Assembly: GCA_012103455.1 (NCBI GenBank)
Contig: WLWT01000001.1
Coordinates: forward strand, 3,975,288-4,039,287
Direction of reading: 5' to 3'
From: Gammaproteobacteria bacterium
Lineage (GTDB): Bacteria; Pseudomonadota; Gammaproteobacteria; HK1
Length of the DNA stretch: 64,000 bases
This document shows positions 52,326-60,555 of this stretch, one piece after another. Under the pieces are notes generated by a model. The model had not been told where the DNA came from, searched no databases, and saw nothing but the letters and a program-made list of their open reading frames with translations. The position numbers were made by a program, and so were the translations under genes. The stretch's first letter is position 1. Every line of letters starts with the position of its first letter.

Positions 52326-52628
52326 TTATGCTACAACATCTTGAGACTTGACGAGTTTCACCTGAATCTTGTAACCCAAAGCATTAGCGTACTTTTGCAG
52401 AGTTACCAATGAGGGAGAATGTTTGCCTGATGTAAGTGAAGATTCCAAACGAGTAACGGCCGGAGCTTTTGTGCCCATGCGTTTTGCAATCTCCGCTTGT
52501 GTAAGGCCGGCTTTTTTACGTGCCCGAAGCATTTGCTCCAACAAAGCAAACTCTGTTTCCAAGGCGTCGTAAGCAGATTGCGTTTCTGGATTGGAAAGTG
52601 CTTTTGCTTTTAACTCATTATGCTTCAT
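52326..52628 (-). CDS. higA: HigA-type XRE antitoxin
   Basis: A 100-residue antitoxin: MKHNELKAKALSNPETQSAY, DALETEFALLEQMLRARKKA (toxin-binding), then the XRE domain GLTQAEIAKRMGTKAPAVTR and LESSLTSGKHSPSLVTLQKY. Its ATG overlaps the toxin 3' end, giving toxin-antitoxin order as in the HigBA at 21.5 kb but with a different protein. It appears intact while its toxin gene is broken. Confidence 0.88.
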   Translation of the reverse strand: MKHNELKAKALSNPETQSAYDALETEFALLEQMLRARKKAGLTQAEIAKRMGTKAPAVTRLESSLTSGKHSPSLVTLQKYANALGYKIQVKLVKSQDVVA

Positions 52629-53093
52629 TAGATTTAACCTCAGCTAAGCGACGCTTGGCGGTGTTCAACTCTTTGGGAGGTGTTTTTTGGGATTTTTTAA
52701 TAAAGGGCACCTCTAAAAATGCACTTTTCCGCGCTTGCGGCGTCAGCGCCGTGCTCGAATCCTCAGGTATCACCTATACACTGCGGTTGTGCGCGCGGTG
52801 CTTCCTTGAACTCACGAAAAAATGACTATTTTTAAAGGCGCCCTAAAGCTATGCAGCATAACGATGCATTGGCCGACCAATGTACAATAGAAAACACGGG
52901 CAATTCCTTCTTGGCCTTTTACCCGAAGCTCTAATAGTCCATCAGACATCGCACGGGTATGAGGCATGCCTAAATTTGAACCAAACTTCAACATTAGATC
53001 GGTGAGTCGGAAATACTTCGCCGACAATGTGGGCGGAAGATCAAGGATGAATTGCTCCACATCCTCGAATGGATATTCGATGCTCCAAGCCAT
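52618..53093 (-). pseudogene. higB: HigB-type toxin split by a MITE
   Basis: The first part (53093 to 52844), MAWSIEYPFEDVEQFILDLP, LELRVKGQEGIARVFYCTLV, VMLHSF, is a Gp49-like toxin. Past the MITE (52704 to 52618) the frame continues IKKSQKTPPKELNTAKRRLA then EVKSNEA and stop, a normal toxin C-terminus (HSFIKKTQKTP). Removing 139 bp plus one TTTA joins them exactly as HSFIKKSQ. At present a toxin truncated after HSF with a foreign tail (RAPLKIVIFS) would be made. That tail lacks the conserved Lys-rich end. Confidence 0.92.
52705..52843. mobile_element. Family-1 MITE, copy 4 (in higB)
   Basis: 139 bp, GGGCACCTCTAAAAATGC to ATTTTTAAAGGCGCCC, flanked by TAAA (52701-52704 and 52844-52847). Confidence 0.93.
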
Positions 53094-53424
53094 GCCTAGA
53101 AGATAACATAAATGTTAATATTGGCAAGTGCTTTATTCGGGGCATAACGATTGAGGTAACCGGGCTAGCGAACCAATGCGATCGGCGTCGGCAAACTATT
53201 GGCGAACACTACCCAACTTCGAGCTTGGGGGGTTTGCCAAGCGCTCGCGCGAAGTTCTCAAGGGTCGAGCCCGCGTAGGGCGCGACTTACCTAAATATGG
53301 GGTCTAAATATGGGGGCGTAGCGCATTGCGCCGGACGAGTAGAGCCCTACTCGCCCTTAATCCCTGTCCACGAACGCCATCGCTACCCTGATAAACAATG
53401 TCGGACAATTACACCCGGGGGAAA
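53094..53424. other. Intergenic region
   Basis: Upstream of higB; the first 100 bp, AT-rich (AACATAAATGTTAATATTGG), should hold the higBA promoter and operator: ATAAATGTTAATAT has partial symmetry. The rest has no recognisable gene; the sequence CCTAAATATGGGGTCTAAATATGGGG (two TAAATATGGGG units) lies at 53290-53315. Confidence 0.45.
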
Positions 53425-53670
53425 TACGCTCTCAATATGATGTATTTAAGCAGCTAAATCAAACCCATATTGATCGAGCTTACGCCAACATTGATCCCAG
53501 CGAGCATCCGTGTATGTCAACCCACGCAATGACACAACGGCTTGAGCCCCAGCCTCCTTACAGCGCATTCCTGAATTGCATAGGTGCTGCTTAACCAATG
53601 TCTTACAAGCCGCCTCAGTCACACCTAGTCCTATCGGTAAATTATCTGACTGATGTCGGGAATAATGCAT
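53425..53670 (-). pseudogene. ISKra4-family transposase C-terminal remnant
   Basis: The minus frame SDNLPIGLGVTEAACKTLVK, QHLCNSGMRCKEAGAQAVVS, LRGLTYTDARWDQCWRKLDQ is the conserved C-terminus of ISKra4-family transposases (LPIGSGVTEAACK). Its outer end, AAATACATCATATTGAGAGC in that strand, is the same terminal sequence as at 54229. Confidence 0.85.
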
Positions 53671-53698
53671 CTTGGATCACTGCGCCCCATAAACTTCA

Positions 53699-54232
53699 TG
53701 GGGTGCGCTCTTAAAATAATGTATTCATTTATCGGTAGTTGAGTTATAATCCGGTCTGTTTTGTCAAAAGAAAAATACCCATTATGAGCGGTGCGGAAAT
53801 AGTCAAGCGCAGTCATGCAACTATTACCTTGCAAGTCACCCTGTCTTTAGAGGGCACCTCTAATAATCCACATTCTGAAATATGATGATCAATAAAATCA
53901 GTCACTTACGCTCTAGAGAACTGTCAAAATCGTAATTTTAAAGGTGCCCTAGATTCCCAATCGATGCCTCGCTCGAAAGAAGCTATTCGTGATGCGTTAA
54001 ATGAATGCGGGTTGTTTGGCTGCTGAACAAGCCCTTAAACGGTTTGCTACCGATGGCTGTGCGATTATTTTAGGTGACATCAAGCTGACCTCAAAAGGGT
54101 TTTAACACAAAACCTATCAAATTCAGTGGGTTGACACACGCGGATGCTCGTTGGGATCAATTTTGGCGTAAGCTCATCAATATGGATTTGATTGAGTTGA
54201 TTAAATACATCATATTGAGAGCGCACCCAGTG
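53699..54232 (+). mobile_element. Internally deleted ISKra4-family element
   Basis: Left end GGGTGCGCTCTTAAAATAAT, right end CATATTGAGAGCGCACCC, which are matching inverted repeats. Inside, the transposase N-terminus (SGAEIVKRSHATITLQVTLS, then L-DSQSMPRSKEAIRDALNECG after removal of the MITE; AAEQALKRFATDGCAIILGD) is joined to its last codons (THADARWDQFWRKL). The middle is deleted. It has cut the pentapeptide-channel cassette gene at 54233. Confidence 0.8.
53852..53949. mobile_element. Family-2 MITE (in the ISKra4 remnant)
   Basis: 98 bp, GGGCACCTCTAATAATCC to CGTAATTTTAAAGGTGCCC, flanked by TAGA (53848-53851, 53950-53953). It is about 90% identical to the copy at 19843 and shares terminal repeats with family 1, but has an unrelated core (CAATAAAATCAGTCACTTAC). 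Confidence 0.9.
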
Positions 54233-54319
54233 GGACCAACCAGTTTGGCCTTCTTGTCGCTCGAACTCTTCCATCGAGTGCACCGGTTCACCATCAATCT
54301 TGAAGCTGTTTGCGGGCAT
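54233..54319 (-). pseudogene. 5' fragment of the pentapeptide-channel cassette gene
   Basis: MPANSFKIDGEPVHSMEEFE, RQEGQTGWSH is identical to the start at 42888; homology ends at the ISKra4 boundary. Only 29 codons remain. Confidence 0.9.
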
Positions 54320-54331
54320 CTCGGCTTCCTT

Positions 54332-54412
54332 CGCTAACGCCAGCCATAACCGGACCCGAAAAGCGGAGCGCAGCGCAACTTTTCGGGGTCCGAGTTTTTG
54401 GCATTGTTAGCC
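54332..54412 (-). other. attC site, second copy
   Basis: Same as 42901-42981 with one difference in the loop flank (CTTTTCGGGG for CTTTTTGGGG). Between the intact 199-residue cassette gene and the channel fragment. Confidence 0.75.
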
Positions 54413-55006
54413 ATGTGTTTCAAAGTGCTCTGCCGAGAATAAATCCCATTTATTGAGTATGTCACTGCGCTTTTGAAGATTATGCTCATATTTCAAGCCA
54501 TGGTATGCATTGATGTACCCATTTCTAAGATCCGTAAAAGCCTGACTCATGTATTTGCCCTTAATCCACTCACGTTCTTCGACTGTGGGCTCATCAAGAA
54601 ATTCTTCAATGTCGTATAAATAGTCAGGAGCCGACGGATTTGAATGATGCCATATATCCAAGGTTTCAATTGGCTCTCTAAATAAGTAGGGCAGCATGTA
54701 TATGTTACTGATCATTGCCACCTGAAGTCTGTAGCTAGCTTCTTTTTCATGGCCTGCTCTGCTTTCTGCCAAAGCCCAATAAAGATCGAATACTGGCTCC
54801 CCAATATCATCAGGAAATTCATCTTCGAACCATGTGTAAAAGTCTAAGGCCTTATCATTTGCGCCAGCCAGTACGTAATACACTGCTGCTCTGTATCGTT
54901 TTCCAGACTCATCATTGATATAGCCGCACTCTTCTTTTTCCTTCAATAGGCCACGCCGCGCCCTATTAGCTCGGTCACGAAATTTCTTTTGTTCACTCGA
55001 TGTCAT
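54407..55006 (-). CDS. 199-residue cassette protein, intact copy
   Basis: MTSSEQKKFRDRANRARRGL, YRAAVYYVLAGANDKALDFY, TWFEDEFPDDIGEPVFDLYW, ALAESRAGHEKEASYRLQVA, then YDIEEFLDEPTVEEREWIKG. A soluble, helical, Glu/Asp-rich protein whose periodic helices resemble a tetratricopeptide-type scaffold, though no TPR consensus is clear. Family unknown. It is bounded by the head motif at 55022 and an attC at 54332, so it is a complete cassette. Its copy at 42976-44685 is inactivated by an IS; the two differ by a few residues (for example GYINAYHGLKYEHNL here, GYISAYHSLKYEHNF there). Confidence 0.8.
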   Translation of the reverse strand: MTSSEQKKFRDRANRARRGLLKEKEECGYINDESGKRYRAAVYYVLAGANDKALDFYTWFEDEFPDDIGEPVFDLYWALAESRAGHEKEASYRLQVAMISNIYMLPYLFREPIETLDIWHHSNPSAPDYLYDIEEFLDEPTVEEREWIKGKYMSQAFTDLRNGYINAYHGLKYEHNLQKRSDILNKWDLFSAEHFETHG

Positions 55007-55021
55007 GAGATGCTCTTGAAT

Positions 55022-55066
55022 GACTAACAGTTTTTAGACGAACACAAAACATACTGCACTAGATAG
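55022..55066 (-). repeat. Conserved head sequence, second copy
   Basis: Identical to 44701-44745; again directly upstream of the 199-residue cassette gene, ending in CTGTTAGTC on the minus strand. Confidence 0.4.
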
Positions 55067-55256
55067 TTGTTCCGCAATACCGATCACTTGGGACAAGAAC
55101 GGGTGACGTTCTGCGATCATAGGAGTTGCTACATCGGCCATGTGCATGAGAGGCCACCCGATACCGTCGAGTATACAGAGAATGCCGCGTGCGACCCGCC
55201 GCCGATTGACCCGAACCGTGCAACGCGCTCGCAACCGCCACCCTGTGCGTCGCGCG
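55034..55256 (-). pseudogene. Membrane-protein fragment and IS630 start, second copy
   Basis: Same frame as 44713-44880 (ILDGIGWPLMHMADVATPMI) plus the first 55 bp of the IS630 remnant. At 55256 it is fused to the TAXI-receptor repeat, a hybrid junction. Confidence 0.4.
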
Positions 55257-55599
55257 ACCGTCGGCGCCATTGTCGGTATCGCGGTGCAAACGGGCATGCC
55301 CGATCACACCGCTTACGCCATCACCAAAACCTTCTAGGAGTCGGTGCCGGCCATGCGTGATAGCACACCGTGGCTTGCGGATGTGACCCTCGACTATGCG
55401 GTCAAGAAAGGCGGCCTGCGCCTGCACCCGGATGCGCTCAAGTACTATCGAGAAGCGGGTGTGGCCATTCATGAGGAATCGATGTAGCTCTCCTCAATGC
55501 GGGCTGGGCGCCTCGCCCTAGCAATGGCGGGCGCCCTTCGCTCAAGAGCTATAGGCACCACAACGAGGCTGTTTGCGTGGCCAAGCTGCTTCTATCGTT
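55257..55599 (+). pseudogene. C-terminal fragment of the TAXI receptor gene (repeat copy 2)
   Basis: The last 77 codons of the gene at 50132-51145 (VGAIVGIAVQTGMPDHTAYA, then ITKTF) with a TAG in place of the following Trp codon, then the same downstream 110 bp. It shows about 5% divergence from the source, so the duplication is not very recent. Confidence 0.85.
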
Positions 55600-55671
55600 G
55601 CGCCTAGCCGCCGCTGACGGAATGCCGCTGACTCTTCGTTCAACGATAGCGTGACGCCGAGCGTGCCTGAC

Positions 55672-57624
55672 CTAAATATTGTGGATCTCCACCGCTTCGA
55701 TCTGATCGGCAGGCGCAAACCCGAACACCTTGCCGTAAAAATAAAGCTCCGCCTCCAGGGTACGTTTGATAGTACTGGCACGCCTAAAACCATGCTGCTC
55801 GCCCTCGAACGGTAAGTACGCCACCGGTAATCCTTTCTCTTTCAACGCCGCCACCATCATCTCAGCTTGATTGGGCGGCACTACCCGGTCCTCCAAGCCC
55901 TGGAAAAAGATCACCGGACACGACAGCGACCGGATATGGTTGATGGGGGAACGCTCGCAATAGAGCGACTTCATTTGCGGGTAAGGACCGATCAGTGAAT
56001 CCAGATAGCGCGCCTCGAATTTGTGCGTATCGTTAGCCAATGCCTGCAATTCGCCGATGCCGTAATAGCTGGCTGCTGCCTTGAACACATCGTGAAAAAC
56101 AAGCGCCGCAAGCGCCGTATAACCGCCCGCGCTGCCGCCGCGGATAATGAACCGCTCGCCATCCACTGCGCCGGCCGCGGCCAGATATTTAGCCGCATTC
56201 ACACAGTCGGCTACATCCACCACACCCCAACCGCCTTTGAGCGCATCCCGGTAAGCGCGCCCGAACCCGGTGCTCCCGCGATAATTCACATCGACGACGG
56301 CAAAACCCCTGGACGTCCAAAATTGAATGCGCGGTTCCAACGCCGCGGTAGTGGAACCGGTAGGCCCACCGTGTCCGATGACGATCAACGGCGGGCGCTC
56401 GTCTTGCGGGCCTTGGTAGTTCGCATTAGCCGGTGGATAGAAAAAAGCGTGCACCCGTGCACCCTCGCTATCAAAGAATATCGAGCGGGGCGCTGATAAA
56501 TCCGCCGCCGCCACCCTCAACTCCAGCGCCACCCGGCGCGCCTCGCACTCGCCGCTGGCCAAATCGATCTCCACCACGGCGCCCGGCAACTTCGGCGCGC
56601 CGCCCAAGCAAGCTAGGCGCTGCCCCTGCACCCGAATATTGTCAAACGCCGTATACGGTACCGATAGAGGCCGCAGCACCTTGCTCTCGAGATCCAGCAC
56701 GCCCAGCGACCACTCACCGTCCTCACACCAGGAACAGGCGATGTCACCGGCGCCGGTAAAACCGTAGGTGTACATGCCGAATTGCCAGTAGGGCCGGCCG
56801 AAGTCCGCCGCACGCGGCAACACACTGGTGTGCGGTTCACCGGCGCGATATAGATTCCACCAACCACTCTTGTCGCTGATGAAATACAGCTCCCCGTCCG
56901 GCCCCCATTCCGGCTGAAAAATAGCCTCCTCCGGCCCGCCCGCCACCACCGTGGAGGCAACAGCCTCACCGGCCTCGTTCAAGCGGCACCGCCATAACAC
57001 CGTGCCATCCCAAGGCATGGCCGGGTGATCCCAGCTCAGATAGGCCAAATGACGGCCATCCGCGCTCAGCCGGGGCGCGGAATAAAAATCATGGCCACTG
57101 GCCAGCACGGTGACAGCGCCGTTGGCCGCCACGGCCACCAATTCGTTGCTGGGCTCCCGCCCCTCGCGCGCCGTCTCGCGCACACAGAGCAACCGTTCAC
57201 GATGCCCATCGAATTGCGGCTCCGCATACCGCCACGGTCCCTCATCGGTAAGAGGTTGTGGGGTAAGAGACTGCGGGGTAAGAGGCCGTGGGGTAAGAGG
57301 CGGTGGCGCCGCGCCCAGATGCTGGACATACAGCCGCCCATCCGCATCGTTGGAAAACCACAGCCGGCTGGCGGCCACACAAAAAGCGCGGCCCCCGTAC
57401 TCGTGCACCCGTGTGCGTACGGAAAACGGCGCTGGCGTCATATCTTCCACGCGCCCGTCGCCGGTACGCCGCACCAACACCTGGCGGCCCCCCTCAGCGG
57501 GCCGGCCTTCCACCCACCAGAGCGAAGCCCCGTCCAACTCTACATCCATGAGCCGCACGCTATCGGCGATGATCGCATCGGCGGTAAACGGAGATGACCA
57601 GGTGCCATAGGGCGCGACGGGCAT
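55672..57624 (-). CDS. S9 family peptidase (prolyl oligopeptidase superfamily)
   Basis: A 650-residue serine peptidase/acylaminoacyl-peptidase-like protein. The N-terminal half is a beta-propeller (RHLAYLSWDHPAMPWDGTVL, GPDGELYFISDKSGWWNLYR). The C-terminal alpha/beta hydrolase has IGHGGPTGSTT, NYRGSTGFGRAYRDALKGGW, nucleophile elbow IRGGSAGGYTAL (Ser near residue 485), Asp in FFQGLEDRVVPP and His in EGEQHGFRR. It is cytoplasmic as no signal peptide is seen. GGAGG lies 5 nt before the ATG. Residues about 108-125 are a run of TPxPL repeats encoded by a 15-bp tandem repeat in the propeller loop, which may vary in copy number. Confidence 0.92.
   Translation of the reverse strand: MPVAPYGTWSSPFTADAIIADSVRLMDVELDGASLWWVEGRPAEGGRQVLVRRTGDGRVEDMTPAPFSVRTRVHEYGGRAFCVAASRLWFSNDADGRLYVQHLGAAPPPLTPRPLTPQSLTPQPLTDEGPWRYAEPQFDGHRERLLCVRETAREGREPSNELVAVAANGAVTVLASGHDFYSAPRLSADGRHLAYLSWDHPAMPWDGTVLWRCRLNEAGEAVASTVVAGGPEEAIFQPEWGPDGELYFISDKSGWWNLYRAGEPHTSVLPRAADFGRPYWQFGMYTYGFTGAGDIACSWCEDGEWSLGVLDLESKVLRPLSVPYTAFDNIRVQGQRLACLGGAPKLPGAVVEIDLASGECEARRVALELRVAAADLSAPRSIFFDSEGARVHAFFYPPANANYQGPQDERPPLIVIGHGGPTGSTTAALEPRIQFWTSRGFAVVDVNYRGSTGFGRAYRDALKGGWGVVDVADCVNAAKYLAAAGAVDGERFIIRGGSAGGYTALAALVFHDVFKAAASYYGIGELQALANDTHKFEARYLDSLIGPYPQMKSLYCERSPINHIRSLSCPVIFFQGLEDRVVPPNQAEMMVAALKEKGLPVAYLPFEGEQHGFRRASTIKRTLEAELYFYGKVFGFAPADQIEAVEIHNI
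57247..57306 (-). repeat. 15-bp tandem repeat inside the S9 peptidase gene
   Basis: Four units of GGTAAGAGGTTGTGG-type sequence (each with small changes), encoding LTPQP/LTPRP repeats in a surface loop. In frame. Confidence 0.85.
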
Positions 57625-57703
57625 GACGCCTCCAAGCTTTAATCGATAGGGAACGGCCCGAGTTTAACGGATCCGCCAGGCAGGCACTCAAGCCAAGCGG
57701 ACA

Positions 57704-59104
57704 CTAAGCATTGGAAGCCACCTCGCTCTTGCCGCCCGCTACCACTACAGGGCCGGTAGGCGCCGCCGGCTCCACCTCCATCAAGACGAATTCACGCAAC
57801 GATTGCTCGTCACAAAGACGGCCGATGGCATCGTCGAGCCGGGTCATTATCGATTCCACCGGTCCATCGTGGCGCATCTGCGCGGCCAGCAGATGCGCAT
57901 CGCGCTCGGCCGCCCGCAGAGCTTTGAGTATCTCTCCCACGGTAATGACCTGTAAGTCCTTGGCCGGCACGAAGCTCTCCATCTCAGCACTCACTTTGCG
58001 CAGCAATCCATGGGCCTCCAACCGCTCCACCACGCCGCGTAAATGTTCCAGCGGCAAATTGAGATAGCTGGCCAAGTCGGGCAACACCCACGGCTCCTGC
58101 GCGCGCAGAAAATGGCCCGCGATGAGGCGCATCACCTGCAAGCCGGCGCGCTCCCACAACCGGTTGCCCATCTGGGATTGCACCCGCTGTACGCTCAAAT
58201 ACTCGGGATGCTGGGTGTAAAACGCCACCGATGCGCCGATCAACACGATCAGCCAGCAGGCGTATAACCACATCATGAAGACGATCAAGGCAGCGAAACT
58301 GGAGTAAATAGCCGTGTACTTGCCGGTCCAGCCCACGGCAAAAGCGGCCAGGCCGGAGCCGCCGGCCCAAATAAGCCCCGCCACCAAGCCACCAGTCATG
58401 GCAGCGCTCACCCGCACCCGGGTATTGGGGATATAGAGATAGACGAAGGTAAAAGCGGCGGTGATCAAACAATAAGGCACCAACCCCACCGCCAGCCGGT
58501 ACGCCGCACCAAAAGGCTCGATGGCGATGATGCTTTGCACCACCGCGTTGCTCATCAAGGAGGCGGAGATACTGATCGCGCTCACCACCAGCACGGGACC
58601 TATCAAAATAAGGCTCAGGTACCGGCTGAAGCGATCGAGGAAACTGCGCGTGCGGTGGATGCGCCAGGTGTGGTTGACCGCGGCATCGATTTTCTGAACG
58701 GTTGCGACCACCGTGTAGATGAGCACCACCGAACCCGTCGAGCCGAGCACCCGCACATCCATCTTGTCCACGAAACCCACGATCTGATCGGTGACCCTGA
58801 TGCCCTCCTCGCCGAGGGCGGAGAGCACGTTCAGCAGCAATCCCTCCAGTTGATTGTGCACCCCGAAGGCTTTCAAGACGGAAAAGCTGACCGCCAGCAG
58901 CGGCACCAACGACAGCAGCGTGGTATAGACGAGGCTCATCGCCCGCAAGCTGATCTGCCCGTCCGCTAAATCCCTGACGACGGTGATGAGGACACGGGCG
59001 GCGGCGCAAAGCAGCCGCTTGAACGGGGAGGCGGAGACTGGATGAGTGGCCCAAACGGCGTCCCCAAGCGCCGTCTTGGCCGAGTGGATCCAAGCTGCAA
59101 TCAT
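57704..59104 (-). CDS. YihY/virulence factor BrkB family membrane protein
   Basis: A 466-residue inner-membrane protein with about six segments in the first 300 residues: ISLRAMSLVYTTLLSLVPLL, LGSTGSVVLIYTVVATVQKI (the Trp-Arg that follows, NHTWRIHRTRSF, is typical), SAAMTGGLVAGLIWAGGSGL, IYSSFAALIVFMMWLYACWL. The soluble C-terminal 160 residues include a winged-helix-like stretch (LEHLRGVVERLEAHGLLRKV). The family was once called ribonuclease BN; its function is unsettled. The next gene upstream is separated by a MITE. Confidence 0.9.
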   Translation of the reverse strand: MIAAWIHSAKTALGDAVWATHPVSASPFKRLLCAAARVLITVVRDLADGQISLRAMSLVYTTLLSLVPLLAVSFSVLKAFGVHNQLEGLLLNVLSALGEEGIRVTDQIVGFVDKMDVRVLGSTGSVVLIYTVVATVQKIDAAVNHTWRIHRTRSFLDRFSRYLSLILIGPVLVVSAISISASLMSNAVVQSIIAIEPFGAAYRLAVGLVPYCLITAAFTFVYLYIPNTRVRVSAAMTGGLVAGLIWAGGSGLAAFAVGWTGKYTAIYSSFAALIVFMMWLYACWLIVLIGASVAFYTQHPEYLSVQRVQSQMGNRLWERAGLQVMRLIAGHFLRAQEPWVLPDLASYLNLPLEHLRGVVERLEAHGLLRKVSAEMESFVPAKDLQVITVGEILKALRAAERDAHLLAAQMRHDGPVESIMTRLDDAIGRLCDEQSLREFVLMEVEPAAPTGPVVVAGGKSEVASNA

Positions 59105-59144
59105 GCGGCGGGCTATCCTCGCGGGCTTATTCAGTCACCTTGAA

Positions 59145-59285
59145 GGGCGCCTGCTAAAAATAGTCATTGTTTCGTGAGGGCAAGGAAGCACCGCGCGCGC
59201 AACCGCAGTGTATAGGTCATACCTGAGGATTCGAGCACGGCGCTGACACCGCAATCGCGGAAAAAGTGTATTTTTAGAGGTGCCC
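59145..59285. mobile_element. Family-1 MITE, copy 5
   Basis: 141 bp, GGGCGCCTGCTAAAAATAG to GTATTTTTAGAGGTGCCC, in the intergenic region between YihY and YciI genes. Left flank TGAA and right flank TTAA are similar but not identical. Confidence 0.88.
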
Positions 59286-59341
59286 TTAAGTTTAGCCACG
59301 GTGTTAGCGAGTGCCACTGAAGTCCTCAGCGCAATACCGCT

Positions 59342-59728
59342 CTAGCGCAACACCGCCTTGCCGGTCGAAAGCCCAACGCTCAAGTCGAGGCTGCCTTCAT
59401 TGACCAGCCAGCGGCGCAATCTGAACGTGCGCGCGCCGCTGGCGTGCATGGGATCGGCCTCGGCGATAGCACGCGCCTCCTCCAGGCTCGCCGCCCGGTA
59501 GATGATCAAGCCAACGCCCTGCATCTGCCCGCCAGCATCGTCCGACAGCGGCCCGGCCAACACCAATTTACCCGCCGCCTCCAGGTCACGCTGATACTCG
59601 AGGTGGGCCGGAAGATGAGCCGGCACCGCGTTCGGATCGGCGCCGGGGCTGGACTCGGCCACATACAGTTCCAACGCCAGTGCACCGCGCTCACGGGCCA
59701 TCGTCACATACTCATCCCACGCCGGCAT
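59342..59728 (-). CDS. YciI family protein
   Basis: A 128-residue YCII-domain protein (dimeric alpha/beta barrel): MPAWDEYVTMARERGALALE, HLPAHLEYQRDLEAAGKLVL, AGPLSDDAGGQMQGVGLIIY, EEARAIAEADPMHASGARTF. The His-Asp pair typical of the family lies at HLEYQRDLE and ADPMH. ATG 59728 with AGGAA upstream is preferred over the further ATG at 59770, which has no ribosome binding site. Enzymatic role unknown. Confidence 0.85.
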   Translation of the reverse strand: MPAWDEYVTMARERGALALELYVAESSPGADPNAVPAHLPAHLEYQRDLEAAGKLVLAGPLSDDAGGQMQGVGLIIYRAASLEEARAIAEADPMHASGARTFRLRRWLVNEGSLDLSVGLSTGKAVLR

Positions 59729-60019
59729 AATCGTTCCTAAAAAAATCGATTTTTGTTGACTGGTGCTCATTTAATCGTCAGGCTCATGCGCAATGCAACA
59801 CGGGAGAAATGGGTGATATGCGCTTTTGCGATAGGCACGCCTGAAGGCGTCGGTCATGCCCGCAAGCCGCCCGTTTGAATGCAACCAGGGACACCATCGC
59901 GGTATCGGTTGCAGGCATTGGCACATGCGCCAATCCCATCGCCGCCGCGGCGGCGTAGCGGTGGCGAACCTGCCCGCGTTTTTCGTTATCGCCATTTGAC
60001 CGCCTAGGAGACCATCGAC

Positions 60020-60484
60020 ATGGGTGAGGTGCGCATGAAAACCACGGTCAAGCAACGCGCCCACGGTGCTTGTCCGTCGCACTCGCGCAGTGTGATCAGC
60101 GTGCGGGATCAGGTGTTTCAAATCGACGAACCGGCCGAGCGGGGCGGCGGCAACACCGGTCCTGCACCCACTGAAACCGCGCTGGCGGCGCTCATCGGCT
60201 GCACCAACGTCATCGGCCACAAATGCGCGCAAAAGCTGGGCCTAGACATCGGTCACCTGGCGATCACCGCCGTATGTGATTTCGACCGGCGCGGCGTTTC
60301 TTTGGCCGAGGAAATAGACCTGCCGTTCACGCGCATCGAACTCACGGTCAAAGCCGATGGCCCGGTGAGTGAGACAGAGTTGCAACAGGTGGCCGCCGAA
60401 GTGGCGAAATTCTGTCCGCTGGCCAAACTCTACCGCGGCGCCGGCACGGAGATCATAGAAAACTGGCAATCGGCAAACACTTGA
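60020..60484 (+). CDS. OsmC family protein
   Basis: A 154-residue OsmC/Ohr-fold protein, thiol-dependent (peroxide reduction in characterised members). Cysteines: LIGCTNVIGHKCAQKLG (about residue 58) and VAKFCPLAKLYRG (about 134), matching the two active-site cysteines of OsmC-like proteins. The N-terminal GGGNTGPAPTETALAAL is the family signature. ATG 60020 with AGGAG upstream; the preceding 250 bp contain no gene. Confidence 0.88.
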   Translation: MGEVRMKTTVKQRAHGACPSHSRSVISVRDQVFQIDEPAERGGGNTGPAPTETALAALIGCTNVIGHKCAQKLGLDIGHLAITAVCDFDRRGVSLAEEIDLPFTRIELTVKADGPVSETELQQVAAEVAKFCPLAKLYRGAGTEIIENWQSANT

Positions 60485-60555
60485 GAGCAACAGCGGCGGC
60501 GGACTCGAAATGGTTGAGGGTACCCCACAGCGCAGCGCAGTGCAGGAGGGCAGCG

